The notes beneath the pieces were generated by a model that saw only the letters and a list, made by a program, of their open reading frames with translations, ran no database searches and was not told the origin of the DNA. From Bilabrum cf. latius (Eukaryota; Bigyra: Bicosoecida; Bigyra; Bicosoecida): a stretch of 64,000 bases of DNA. Made by a program: the position numbers and the translations under genes. Location of the stretch: the NCBI GenBank assembly GCA_965178125.1, contig OZ237750.1, forward strand, positions 620,001-684,000. The letters are read 5' to 3'. Within the stretch, counting starts at the first letter, position 1; every line of letters begins with the position of its first letter. Below are positions 11,937-22,760 of the stretch, in pieces.

Positions 11937-13586
11937 TCACACACCAGCCTCCCCCGCATGCGCCACGCTCGATCTCCTGTGGGCCTCTGTCTCATGCCCT
12001 GCCTCCTCCACGGGAGTACCCGCCCCGCCCTCGGCAGACTCTTCCTCGCTAGCAAACGCGCGAACGGACGCACCGTACTCGGACGCAGTGGTCGGAGTGA
12101 GGCCACCGGACCCAGCACCCGACCCGGGCCCCGCCCCAGCGCGGGTGCTGACTCGAAGGGCCTCCAATCGGCTCCCCGACCTAGCGCCACCCACAACCGG
12201 CTGCAAACTGCCGTTCCCGCTGCCAGCGCTCTACCTCTTAAGAGGAGAGCCGGCACGGCGGCCTCCAGACCCCGACCCATTCATCAGCTCCACCCTAACC
12301 GACCCTGATGGCCCTGTCGCACCGACGCCCCGTGATCCCTCCGTGGACTCCCCCACCTCGGGGTCCCTGTGGAACCCCTCCCCGCCTAGCAAGTGGTGCT
12401 GGTCTACAGCAGCACCTGCCCCGGGCAGCGCATCCTCGTGGTCAGCCCTGGAGCCCGATCTTACCTTCTGCTTCTCCTTCTCTTCTTTCTCTGCGGCCTC
12501 CGTCGCCCTCGCCGCCTGCGCCTCAAGTGTCTTTACGTACGCAAATATGACGCCGCCAGTAAGCCCAAACGCCATAAATATAATAGTAGACGGCTTCACT
12601 GCGGCATCAAACACCAGCAGGCCGATGAGGGACAGCGGGATCTTGTTGAGCGCGCCCACCATCGAGTATGTGGTGGCTCCCGTCTCGCCCACGCACCACA
12701 GCGATGCCAGGGACAAAAAGAACCCGACCGATCCGGAGAACAAAACAGCGATCCAGAAGGTAGGCCAGGACATTTGCTCCGCGGAGAGTGCCCCAGGCAG
12801 CTCCCCCATGAGGAGGGAGAGGAGGAAAGAGAGCGGGATGGCCATCGCGTTGTTGTAAAAGGCCTGGTCCTGACGGGACATGTCCTTGAAGTCCGCGGCG
12901 GCGCGCAGGTACAGCACGTAGGTAGCGGTGGTGAAGCAGTTCAACAGCATCCATGCGTATCCAGTCAGTCTGTCGAGGATGCTGTCCTCGTCGGCGCCTT
13001 CCACGCTCGATGGATCGGTGCTGGCAACGTCTCGCAAGTCGGCGAAGCCGGCCAGGATTGCTCCCATGACAAGGATCAACAGGGCACCCAGCAACATAAT
13101 ACCAACGCGCTCGCCGAACAGATACCTGCAAGGGGTTGTTAGGATGCACGTAATACGCGAAGGACTTGGTTGCCGTTGGCACATGCAAGGGTTGGGGACC
13201 GGTCGTTCGTGGACCACGACTCACCATGCGCCTGCCGTGATTCCAATGTTCGTCAAATTTTTGAAAATGGTAACAATAGGCATGGACAATACCCCTAGAG
13301 CCCTGAAGCTTGTGTAAAGCATAGCCACAAAGCATAGATTGACGGGAAGCCATTTCCGTGCGAGATCCCAGTTGGGGTGGTTCAAGTCATGGATCAACCC
13401 CACCCGGAAGCCAATGAGCTATGTTACTACTGCAGCAGTTGACTGCAGCGCGAGCAGCAATATATGCGACTAGAATCCAAGATGCGAGACCAAATGCTTA
13501 TTTGCAAGCGTCATCGAAATGCTGCAGGCGCTATACGCAAGAATTGACGCAACCTGTCTGGCCCATTTGGGCAACAATGTAGGCAT
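11937..13586 (-). CDS. GDP-mannose transporter (VRG4/GONST type)
   Basis: Golgi antiporter of the nucleotide-sugar/drug-metabolite transporter fold, importing GDP-mannose for glycosylation. Exon 1 is 13586-13225 and exon 2 is 13125-11937. The 99-bp intron joins in phase 2 as ITAGA/W/YLFGERVG. Signatures: ACSISMTLANKHLVS (helix 1), DLARKWLPVNLCFVAMLYTS, PIVTIFKNLTNIGITAG (FKNLTN motif), QAFYNNAMAIPLSFLLSLLM and TGATTYSMVGALNKIPLSL (the substrate-recognition GALNK motif). Three in-frame TAGs: plus-strand CTA at 13470-13472 (LGFxSHILL), 13419-13421 (AVVTxLIGF) and 12231-12233 (PLKRxSAGSG). After the last, a hydrophilic cytosolic tail of about 97 residues runs to TGA at 11937. 516 residues versus about 340 in fungi, the excess being that tail. 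Confidence 0.92.
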
Positions 13587-13762
13587 TTTCCAAACACTAA
13601 GAATCCAGGTGGATTCCCCGGCAATTTCGTATGCCAGACCGGATGTGGGGCACTTGCTGTTGGTTGCACTTTGTTTTAAATGAGATTTTTGCAGCTGAAA
13701 CAACACTGCTCAACTTCTCCCAATCAGTGCAATTTTTGCAGGCCCATTGCACTCCACAGACG
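13587..13762. promoter_or_regulatory. divergent promoter spacer, GDP-mannose transporter / Oxa1
   Basis: 176 bp between two divergent start codons, clearly more AT-rich than the flanking genes. No specific element recognised. Confidence 0.3.
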
Positions 13763-15464
13763 ATGTACCGTAGCATACTGAGCAAGGGAGGTCGATTAAT
13801 TCGAGCCTGTCCATCCCGTAGATTGGACATCAGCGTTAGAGTATCTCGATGTGGGGGCTCCTGGGGGGGATTCGGGAGGTCTCTGTCAGTCTCCGCGTCT
13901 GCGCTTGCTTCAGCTGACCCAAGCAATGACGGGAAGGAGTCGTGGTTCACTAGTAAAGGGACAGACTCAAATAATAGCTAGGACTTTACCCAGGCAGGAT
14001 CTAGTTTCGATAGCGAGGGCGTTGATGCCAGTGGCGCTAATGGCGGATTCGATATTGTAGATTTGTCCGAGAAACCAGGCACAGATGTGCAGGATATTGT
14101 AGAAGACTTGGCGTCACAAGACACTGAACAGTACGCTGATGTTATTAGATCTATGAGTGAGTTTTCCACTGCAGTTCACAGATCGCAGATGTGCTCGTCC
14201 GTCTTGCAAGGAGCCCTCCGATGTGCAGTGTCGCCCCCCTTTTTCCTCTCCTCCTGGTCTCGCAGCCTGGGTCGAGGACTGGACCATGCGATTCCCTTCG
14301 CCGCTGGGCTGGGTGGGCTCTCGTGTCCTCGACGCCCACGACACGCTGGGCCTGGAGTGGTGGGCCTCGATCGCCGCCGTCTCCGTGCTCTTCCGGGCGG
14401 CCTACCTGCCCATCGCCATCTCGCAGCAGGCCATGGGCAGCCGGTCGAGGACCATCCAGGTGGCCACCAAACAGAGCACCGAGATGCTCAAGGAACTCGC
14501 GTCTGGGGGCGGCGCCCAGGTGGACCCGAAGGTGCGGCTGGACCACTTCAAGCAGATGTCAGAGCTCAGGAAGAAAGCGGGGGTCAGTCCCCTTAGGATG
14601 CTGCTGCCCATGTTCGTCCTCATCCCAGGGTCTATCTTCGTGTTCCAGGGAATGAGGCACCTCTCGGAAGCTGCCACGAGGATACCGGGCATGGAGACCG
14701 GCGGGCTGCCCTGGGCCCCTGACCTGAGCGTGCCCGACCCGTATTTCATTCTGCCGGCGCTTTCTCTCGTCGGTGCGGGGATCAGCGCTGCCATAAGCAG
14801 GAAAACAAACGAAGAAATGGCACGCTACAGCCCCCCCGCCCTGAACCCCGACACGATCTTCACGGGCCTCGTGGGCATGCAGCTCCTCTTCGCACCCATC
14901 ATGGCGGGCTTCCCCCTGGGCCTCCAGATCCTGTTTTGCTCCACCTCCTGGACCCTCATGCTGACGCCGCTGCTGGCCAGGCAGCCCTTCATCCACAGCA
15001 TGTTCAAGTTCGCCCCGGGGTGGCCCAACCACGTCAAGCAGATCCCCCCTGCAGGCATGACACAGAGGGAAGCAGACCTCAAGGCGCTAGAGATCGCCGA
15101 GGAGTCCGCCGCATAGTTCCTGCCCTACATGGGCGGCTTGCAGGGGGTGGCGCAGCGCTTCACCAGGCGAAAGGGCCAGGCACCTGGGGCGGACAACCCC
15201 AACTACGTGGGCCTGTTTGGGTCCCACAGCGCGGGCCCTCCGCCACCACCCTTGCACGTCGTTGCCGCGAGCCAGTCAGCCAAGTCGGTGGCGGAAGAGG
15301 TGGCTGCAAACGTTGCGCAGGCGAACTTTTCTGGCGCCCAGACTGCGGCCCCGCTCGGCTCGGGCTCGGTGGAGGGAGCGGGGGAGGGAGCGGGCGCGAG
15401 CAGCGCACCTGCGCCTTCGAGCGGCCCCGTCCGCAGGAAGAGGCGAAAAGGGAAGAGGCGGTGA
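13763..15464 (+). CDS. Oxa1/YidC-family membrane insertase, mitochondrial
   Basis: Inserts proteins into the inner mitochondrial membrane. Exon 1 is 13763-14156 and exon 2 is 14266-15464. The 109-bp GT-AG intron joins in phase 1 as VIRSM/T/WVEDW. The N-terminus (MYRSILSKGGRLIRACPSRR...) is basic, Ser-rich and lacks acidic residues, as in mitochondrial presequences. Oxa1 features: a first core helix LEWWASIAAVSVLFRAAYLP, a basic matrix loop (STEMLKEL...HFKQMSELRKKAG), then PLRMLLPMFVLIPGSIFVFQ and further helices including NPDTIFTGLVGMQLLFAPIM. In-frame TAGs at 13979-13981 (DSNNSxDFTQ) and 15114-15116 (EESAAxFLPYM). The C-terminus is a basic tail, RRKRRKGKRR, plausible for ribosome contact. 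530 residues, TGA stop. Oxa1 versus Cox18/Oxa2 is not resolved. Confidence 0.85.
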
Positions 15465-15630
15465 CGTTCTAGGTTTGATTCAGTGATTTGCAATGCACAG
15501 CATGGTCTACGTGGCACGCACAGGCACGCATCGCGATGGTCGACGGACGGAGATCCGCCCACTCATCACACTAAACGGCACACTTCCCTGAACGCGTAAG
15601 AACTGGCAAAGAGGGGCTCGTGCAGTCGCC

Positions 15631-18600
15631 ATGTCGAGCCCATCCTAGCCAACGAAGGAGCAAGTGTCTGGACTACTTGGTGCTATGCACTCAGATGACG
15701 ATAAGGCAAGGTCTGTAGCCTAGCAACGGTGGTTCGAGTTTCACTCTCGCGACAAGATTGGGGTAAGTGCAACGGCAACCATAGCGTGATGCATGGCGCA
15801 GTTGCGATGTCACCGCCAGATTCAATGGATTATTCAGAATCATTTGCATAATCGCAGGCAGTTAGAGCAGTAATGGTGCAAGCAGCGGAGAATCCTGCGG
15901 CGCCAGCACGTAAAATGGCAACAGTGCTCCTTCGCAGCCTGTTGGACAGCTCTGGGGACGGGAAAGAAGTTGCCCAGAAGCTTCCTGGCGCCGGACTGAG
16001 CTCTCTCCAGAAAATGCTGCTGAGCCGCATGAACGAGGAGCCTGATGAGTCTGTAGCCGCAGGCGTACAGCACCTCATCGGCAACTTGGCCGCCATTCTG
16101 GTCACCCCAGACGATGAGAGGTCTGCCAGCAAGCTCGACCTGCGGTCCAGATGGCCTGACTTGCTGCCGTTTATCGGTTCCGGCTGCAACTCTCCGAAAC
16201 CCGCCAGCCGGGCTCGAAGCTTCCAGCTGCTGGCGACCATCGTGGGCTACCTCGGCGGCGAGGTGGCAGACAGGCTCGTGGGCTCCACCGCGAAGGCGAT
16301 CCAGGCCGGGGTTAGCGACTCTGACGTCAGCGTCAAGGTCGCTGCGGCAATCGCGTGCGTGACTCTAATGTCGGAGACGAGCAGCGTGGAGACGGCCAAG
16401 CCCATGCTGGGCGCGCTCCCCGCCATGTTCGGGGTGCTGCGGGAAGCCATTTCCAGGGACGAGCAGGCAGGCTCGCAGGTCATGCAGGCCCTCGTGGAGC
16501 TTGCCGGGCAGAAGCCCTCCATCTTCGCCCCTCCCGCCTTTTAGCCCGCGGTGCGTGCCTCCCTCGAGGTCGCCTCCACGGCCTCCTTCGAGCCACAGAC
16601 CAGGAAGGCGGGTCTAGAGCTGCCGGTGCAGCTGTGCGTGTGCGCAGACCACATGGTCAGGAAGGCACCCGCAGAGACCCGCGCTGCCATCCTGCAGTGC
16701 GCCTGTCGCATGGCATCCGAGGTGGACGACGACGAGGACTGGGCCAAGGAGAACGACGTGGAGACCAACTTTTTCCTCGAGTCAGACCCCAGCCCGGTGG
16801 TGGACGCGGGTCTCGATGCCATCCAGAGGGTCACCCTGTCGCTGAAGGGGAGGGTGCTGCTTGCTCCGATCGTTCAGATCACGGATAGGCTGATGAAGTC
16901 CGGCAACTGGAAGGAGCGGTACGCTGGGCTGGCCGTGCTAGGCCTGAGCTCCAACGGGTGCGCCGACCAGCTGATCAAGAACCCCACCAAGGCGCTGGCT
17001 CCCTTCGTGAGCCTGGCCAAGTCGGATCCCCACCCGCGGGTGCGCTACATCGCGTACCAGGGCATCGCCGCCATGATCGACGCCCTCTCGACTGACTCGG
17101 TCAAGGCAGCCGTGCCTTTCCATCAGCAGGTGCACAAGGCGCTGTATCCCTACCTCTGCGATGCGATCGCGGCCAAGGAGAACAAGGCCCAACCCAGGGT
17201 GCACGGTGCTGCAGTGTATGCCATGCGCCAGTTTGTGATCGTGAAGGTGAAGGAGCACCACATCGCGCCGCCGGAGCGAGCCATCGTGCCGCTCGTTGAC
17301 GCCGTCCGGTCGTCGCCTCGCGCCAACACCAAGCAGTTCGCGCTGCAGGCCATCAGCCTCATGATCACCAACGCGATGTCCAAGGCGACATGCACATCAA
17401 TCTACTCCAAACTCATGCCCGTGCTGCGGTCGAGTCTTGGGGAGGCCCGGAAGGCAAAGGCTGCGACTGGGGAGGAGATGCCTCTGGTGGACCGCGTGCT
17501 CGAGGTGGTGGGCACGCTCATCTCCAACGTGAGGGAAGATGTCGCGGGGAAGGACGCCTCCCAGGTCATGAAGCTAGTGGAACCCTCGCTGGCCCGGAAG
17601 TCGTGCGCCCCAGACACATACAGAATGGCGCACATGACGGCTGTGCGGATCGCCATGTGCGTGGGGGAGAAGTTCAAGCCTTTTCTCCCCAGGATCATCC
17701 CAGGGCTAGTGGAAACGGCCAAGTCAGAGATCCCCATGTACGTCACCACCTCGCCGGAGTACGCGACCGTTTCAAACCCCTCAGGGAGCGGTGAACCGTT
17801 CACCCGCGTCGTAGAGATGAAGCCAGAGGCAGTGTCTGGGGGAGGCGCAGCCGCTGGGGGCGCGTCTGCCAGAAGCGAAGCATACGTGCAGACCATTATT
17901 CCGGGTTCCACGCGAGCGGTGGCATACAGCAGGGACGCGATGGAGGAGAAGGAGTCGGCCGTGTACACGCTATTCATGTACGCCAGCAACCTGGTAGACA
18001 GCATGTTTCCCTTCGCGGGAACCGTGGCGCAGACCGCGGCTGCGCTTCTCGGCCAGAAGATCGGCCCAAACATTCGCTCGCTTGCCGCACCCATGCTTGT
18101 AAAGTGTGCGTACATTGCCGCCAAGGATCCTAGAGGGCCGTCCTACTCGCAGCCGATGTTCGTGCGCATGGTACAGTCGCTGGTTGGAGCTATCGACGGG
18201 GAGAAGGACGTGGATGTGCTGCCCACTCTGCTCGAGTCCCTAGCGGGTATGTGCAGGCTGTGCTGGCGATTGCGACCGACAGACGGGTCTCCACCGTCTG
18301 TTACCGTTCCCGAAGATGCTCTGGACAAGGTGTTTACGACGATGGGCACAGTGTTCCAGCTGTCCAACGACAGACGGGAGCAGCTCCACCTGCACATGAG
18401 GGACCACCCGGAGGAGGTAGATCCTGAGACGCTGGATTTCATGCGAGAGACGAGCGCAAAGGAGGACGAGATCATCTAGGCGGTCACCGAGGTGACAGAG
18501 GCCCTTCTCAAGGTGCATGGCTCCAAGGCGTTCGGGGCAGTGCGGGCGCACCTGGTGCCGCAGCTGCCCAAGCTCTTCGGCAAGCACGACATGCCCGACG

Positions 18601-19400
18601 TGCAGTACGTGGCTGTGAGCGTGCTGGACGCACTGTTTGACTTTGCGGGACCCGAGGCCTTCGGCTTGCTGCCCAAGGTCTTTGAGGACATGAAGAAATT
18701 CGCGGGTCACCAGCACCCCGACCTCAGGCAGTGCGCCGCCTACGGCCTCGGCCTAGTGGCCGAGAAGGGACCCCCGGACGCAGACAAGGTCATGCCCGCC
18801 ATCGTGGGCGCACTGCGCTCCGGCCTGTCCCTTGACTGCGCCAGGGCGGACGAGGAGCAGTCGCGCAGCACGGACAACGTGGTGAGCTCGCTGCTCCGAG
18901 TAGTTCGGTACAGATCCAAGGCACCCGGCGTGGACGCGGGCCGCATCCTCAAAGAGTGCGTCCTGCCGAATCTGCCGGCCACCGACTGCCCCACGGAGAG
19001 CAAGATCATCCACGGGTGGGTCCTCCGCGCCATCGAGGCCAAAGACGGCATGCTGCTGGCTGCCGCGGGGGGCGGCGCTAGCGGGGCAAGCCGGCTGCTG
19101 CAGCTCCTGGCCATGATGCTCGGGGAGCACCACGTGAAGGTGTTGTTGTCTGACGTGGAGTACGAGGGCGGGGAAGAGGTCGGTACGGAGGTGGACGAGG
19201 AGGACATCCCAGGCATCCTCTTCGCGAGCGACTTGCCTCTCGCCAAGCGCTGCGTGGATGCCCTGATGGGCGGCCTGCCCAAAGAGGCAGTGCAGGCGGT
19301 GCTGGGGAAGGTACCGCCGCCGGTATAGGAGCTACTGAAGGATCCAAGTCAGGTTAGGGACCCGGAGGCACTGATTGGTGCGATTCACGGCGAATTCTAA
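15631..19400 (+). CDS. IPO5: importin-beta family nuclear import receptor (importin-5/Kap121-like)
   Basis: HEAT-repeat karyopherin carrying cargo into the nucleus under Ran control. Exon 1 is 15631-15762 and exon 2 is 15858-19400. The 95-bp intron is in phase 0 (HSRDKIG/AVRAVMVQAAE). Exon 1 supplies the first HEAT helix, which aligns with human importin-5 and confirms both the start and the sense reading of two TAGs in it (15646, 15721). Conserved blocks: ARKMATVLLRSLL, DDDEDWAKEND, NWKERYAGLAVLGL, SDPHPRVRYIAYQGIAAM, PMYVTTSPEYA and HPDLRQCAAYGLGLVAEKG. Further TAGs at 16542, 18477 and 19326, so five in all. The ends match importin-5 (ELLKDPSQ near the C-terminus). TAA stop at 19398-19400. 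1,224 residues, about 10% longer than the human protein. Confidence 0.92.
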
Positions 19401-19433
19401 CTGGTTACTATTCTTGCAGTTGCACTTGTGCAA

Positions 19434-20006
19434 TCATCCTCGGAAGCCGCCACCTCCAACTTTTGTCTTCGGCGGCCTGTAAACCTAAAAGCTACCCTCG
19501 TTCGGCTTTGCGTGCGTGAAGTATGCCAGGGCTTCATGCAGGCCATTCTCGGAGCGAGACCCTGGAAAGGGTCCTTCGATCGATCCGGCACTAAACATGG
19601 ACTAGATTCCGGTCTTCGCCTCCCGTTTCACTTCGTGCTGCATAGTTACAGCAGCTTGCTTTTCAAACAGGTGACTCTCCTCTTCCAAGATCTCCTTGAC
19701 CGGTACTTTTGCTGGAGCAACTGTTGGAGCTGATCCATCTGCCGCTTCACGATTCATGGTGGCTCGCATGCCGTCAATTTTTTCCAATGGAACTGCTTCA
19801 ATAGCATCTTTCAGTAGATCCGCGTGCTTTTGCTCGTGTCTGCTCTCAATGCACCGCTTTTGCATCTCGTCCGCAGATGCCACTTCCATCATCGTGCTTC
19901 TTGTTGTGGTTGTCTGGGGCACGCCACCAAACGGCTCCGTCTTCTGTTTTCGTACGCGTGTTGATCGCAACATTGCGCCTTCTGTAGAGCCCCAAGTGAC
20001 TTCCAT
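19434..20006 (-). CDS. unknown small protein
   Basis: Not recognised. A single exon of 190 residues from ATG 20006 to TGA 19436-19434, ending 33 bp from the importin stop. Two in-frame TAGs: plus-strand CTA at 19602-19604 (AKTGIxSMFSAG) and 19485-19487 (NEGSFxVYRPPK). Visible features are a helical, charged middle (RCIESRHEQKHADLLKDA, KEILEEESHLFEKQAAV) and a C-terminal YRPPKTKVGGGGFRG that looks like a short linear motif. It is divergent from PRPF31 with 126 bp between starts. The composition is protein-like and the frame is uninterrupted apart from TAG, but I saw no homology. Confidence 0.65.
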
Positions 20007-20132
20007 CGCACAATAAGACCTTCTGGAGCTTCCCACTTGTGTCCGTTCAAGAGTAGGTTCCGCAGGTGGCCGCGGCGCGGCGCCTGCTGTGCATCTGCCA
20101 GGATTCAGAAATTGCCTCTACCGGAAAGGCAT
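20007..20132. promoter_or_regulatory. divergent promoter spacer, unknown gene / PRPF31
   Basis: 126 bp between two divergent ATGs. It contains a GC-rich stretch (GGCCGCGGCGCGGCGCC) near 20068-20084. No recognisable core promoter motif. Confidence 0.3.
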
Positions 20133-21938
20133 ATGGCGGCTAGTGGAATTGACGATGACTTTCTGGATGATTTGGATGATCTTGGAGGTGATGAAGAGAT
20201 AGCTGTTCAGGATAGTCAAAACGTTCCTGCTTCCACAGGGGCACCAAATGAGGCAGCCAGTGTATCCGCCGATGGTGAGGGTTCTGGAGCCGCTGCAATG
20301 GAGCAGGAAGGCGGCGACTCCGAATCAGACGAAGATGATATATGGTTTTCAGGTTCCAAGCCTGCAAAGGCAGCATCGGCTCAGGAACGTGTCGTGCCGC
20401 CGTCACTTCCCAAAAGTAGCATCAGGGCATCCTCCCTTTCGGCAATCGATAGGTAGGCCGAGTCCGAGTCCGAGACGCTTCGTTCCGTTGATGCGATGCG
20501 ATCTGGGACAGGCAGAGCTGCTGGGAGCGCGACAGCTGTGGATGAGATGCCTCAAAGATTGCGCTCGATTGCGAGACTGCGAGCATCTGCCTCGTTCGCC
20601 GACCACATGGCTCGCGTGCGCGAGGCCACACTGCGCCCAGCGCCTAAAGCAATCGTAGGCGCGCTAGAGGCACAGCCGGAGTACAAGTTGCTGGTCGCTT
20701 CGAACGTGCTCGTGCAGCAAGTGGAGGAGGAGCAGGAGGCCGTGCACAAGCTGGTCGCAGACACGTACCAGGCGCACTTTCCGCAGCTGATCGATCTCGT
20801 TACGGACCCATTGATGTACTGTAAGGCGGCTCACATGATTCGAAATTCGAAGGATCTCACCAAGCTCGATTTGGAATCAGTCCTCCCCAGAAACGTGGCG
20901 ATGGGCGTGGTAGTGGCGGGCTCCTCCACGGCAGGTCGCGACCTCACAGAGGAGGAGCTTTCGCTGTGCGTGGCTGGCTGCGAGGAGGCGGAGCGGCTGG
21001 ACTAGGATCGCACCGCCATGCTTGATTTCGTGGAGAGCCGCATGTCCGTGCTGGCGCCCAACCTGTCGACCCTCCTCGGTACTGCGGCGGCTGCTAGGCT
21101 CGTGGGGCTGGCGGGGGGGCTGGCTCGGCTGAGCGAAGTGCCCGGCTGCAACATCCTTGTCATGGGCAAGCCCAAGCAGAGGATGCTGGGGATGTCCACG
21201 GTGGGCAGGGACCCCCACGTTGGGGTCATCGCGCAGTCCCCCCTGGTGTCGGAGGCCCCCAAGCACCTCCGGAGAAGGGCCGCCAAAGTGGCCGCCAGCC
21301 GCGCTGCCTTGGCGGCGCGGGTGGACTGCCACCGCACCCACCAGGACGGCCGCACGGGGGAGTCCTTCCGCGATTAGATCCTCGCTTAGATCGACAAGTG
21401 GGACGAGCCTCCCCCCAGCAAGTCCGTCAAGCCCCTTCCCCTCCCGGACCAGGTGAAGCGCAAGAAGCGGGGGGGGCAGCTAGCCAGGAAGAGGAAGGCC
21501 AAGTTCGGCCTGACGGACGTGCGTCAGCTGGCGGGGCGCACCACCTTCGGGACGACAGAGGGAGAGTACGGAGACGTGGCCATGGGCAGCACGCTGGGCA
21601 TGCTATCCCAGCGCAAAACGGCTGCTGGCAGCAGCTCCCGCATTGTGTCCAAGGCGCAGGAGCAGAAGAAGATGTTCGTGGGGTACAAGAGGGGCAAGCC
21701 GAAGGGGGGCAAGGCTGCAAGAGCAGCCGCATCATCGCAGTCCTCGTCATAGGCTTCCGGCCGAGCTGCTCCTCCCGGGACTGGAGCCTCCGTGCGAGGC
21801 GGGCTGGATACGTCCCTGGTGCTCACACCCATGGTGGGAGCCGGAGGGAAGGCCATCTCGGCGGCGGACCGAGTCCGCAAGGCGAACGAGAGGTACTTTG
21901 CGCAGGCTGGGACGTTCACGCAGGTAAGGAAGGATTGA
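20133..21938 (+). CDS. PRPF31: U4/U6 snRNP splicing factor Prp31
   Basis: Bridges U4 and U6 snRNA in the tri-snRNP. Single exon, ATG at 20133, 601 residues. The N-terminus is acidic (DDDFLDDLDDLGGDEE). A coiled-coil region follows (PEYKLLVASNVLVQQVEEEQ). The Nop domain is clear: DFVESRMSVLAPNLSTLLGT, GLAGGLARLSEVPGCNILVMG, HLRRRAAKVAASRAALAARVD. Then come the Prp31 C-terminal blocks KSVKPLPLPDQVKRKKRGG and KFGLTDVRQLAGRTTFG, and LVLTPMVG...ANERYFAQAG. In-frame TAGs at 20454, 21003, 21375, 21387 and 21750. The pair at 21375/21387 (FRDxILAxIDKWDEPPP) falls inside a near-invariant block and is the best evidence for Gln. Stops at TGA 21936-21938. A possible splice donor (CAG/GTAAGG at 21921) lies just before it, so a short extra exon cannot be excluded. 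Confidence 0.95.
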
Positions 21939-22019
21939 TGTGCTTGTGTTCGCGGGGCTTTGTCGATGCAACTGCCATTGGGACATGGAATGAATCTGAG
22001 GGATTGCACTTGTCTAGCA

Positions 22020-22127
22020 GTGCCCGCACAGCAAACTTCAACTGTCCAATGGTTGGACTCTACCTTTGTTCGGGAAGAGACGCCGGTTCAATTCCGGCTA
22101 CTTTACGGGCACAGCCATCTTCTTTTT
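22020..22127 (+). ncRNA. tRNA-like Pol III element, copy 1
   Basis: Bounded by GTGCCCG (22020-22026) and its inverse CGGGCAC (22106-22112). Inside are a perfect 4-bp D-arm (GTCC/GGAC, loop AATGGTT), a stem CTCTACC/GGAAGAG with one A-A mismatch, and a perfect 5-bp T-arm (GCCGG/CCGGC). GGTTCAATTCC (22085-22095) fits a Pol III B box. A TTTTT run (22123-22127) could terminate transcription. No 7-bp acceptor stem forms directly on the core, so it is more likely a tRNA-derived repeat or pseudogene than a working tRNA. It shares its flanks and arms with copy 2, 420 bp downstream. Confidence 0.4.
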
Positions 22128-22439
22128 GCGATCCAGCAGATCTTAGCCATGCCGCGTTACGAAATAGCCAAATGGCACATTAAAATCGCACATGCATATT
22201 ACATGCACCGAATGTGGTTGAGGATTCGGTACCGGGACCCAAAATCGAATCGCATGCACGGGTGGCAAAACCAGACATAGTCAAATCTCCAATCAAATTT
22301 AATACGCCTTGCCCAGGCACGCCTCGCGCACCAAAAAACAAGATAGATATACTTCTTATTTATGATCTTCGGGTTTTGGCTGCATATCGTAACACGGCAC
22401 TGGCTACCCTGGAAGTTGATGGATTCGACAAGCGGAGCA

Positions 22440-22566
22440 GTGCCCGCACAGCGATTTCATTCGTGAATTTGGTCCAATGGTTGGATTCTACCCGGTTAGG
22501 GAAGAGATGTCGGTTCGATTCCGACAATTTACACCCAAAAAATACGGGCACAGCTCACGTATTTTT
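22440..22566 (+). tRNA. tRNA-like element, copy 2 (possible tRNA, anticodon GTT)
   Basis: A full cloverleaf can be drawn for 22463-22532. Acceptor GTGAATT/AATTTAC (7 bp, one G-U). D-arm GTCC/GGAT. Anticodon stem CTACC/GGAAG with one A-A mismatch and loop CGGTTAG. Variable loop of 4 nt. T-arm GTCGG/CCGAC with loop TTCGATT. The A box TGGTCCAATGG (22470-22480) and B box GGTTCGATTCC (22512-22522) both match consensus, and TTTTT follows at 22562-22566. The loop centre GTT would be Asn, but position 33 is G rather than the universal U, so function is doubtful. The anticodon is not CTA, so by this fold it is not the UAG-reading tRNA. Flanked by the same GTGCCCG/CGGGCAC inverted repeat as copy 1. Confidence 0.35.
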
Positions 22567-22619
22567 CTCCGGATCGAGTCTGAGTCTACTTTTCCCGCAC
22601 TGACCCGGAGAAAAATACG
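22558..22619. repeat. perfect 15-bp inverted repeat
   Basis: Arms CGTATTTTTCTCCGG (22558-22572) and CCGGAGAAAAATACG (22605-22619) are exact complements around a 32-nt loop. It starts just after tRNA-like copy 2 and overlaps its T-run. It could be an RNA hairpin at a transcript end or the tips of a tiny mobile element. No coding potential. Confidence 0.7.
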
Positions 22620-22760
22620 ACCAAGAACAGCACCAGTCTGCCGTCCCACCGCCCACTCAGCAACGATTGCATCTTCAAGTATCTACGTTGTTAGCAGTGA
22701 GCCAGCGTGCTGAGCATTGCGCCCTTGCTTTCAGCTGCAAACGCCTACGCGACCATGTGC

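Larger units (their letters stand above)
21939..22760. other. convergent intergenic region with Pol III-like elements
   Basis: 822 bp between the ends of PRPF31 (+) and the methyltransferase (-), noticeably more AT-rich than surrounding genes. It contains two related tRNA-like units (22020-22127 and 22440-22566) and an inverted repeat (22558-22619), listed separately. I see no protein-coding gene in it. Confidence 0.5.

Noticed and set aside
15721-15762. Pol III B-box-like GGTTCGAGTTTC
   Set aside because: It lies in importin exon 1, codes a conserved helix, and no tRNA arms fold around it.
22440-22566. Copy 2 as the UAG-decoding suppressor tRNA
   Set aside because: In the only good cloverleaf the anticodon loop centre is GTT, not CTA; the nearby CTA lies in the anticodon stem.
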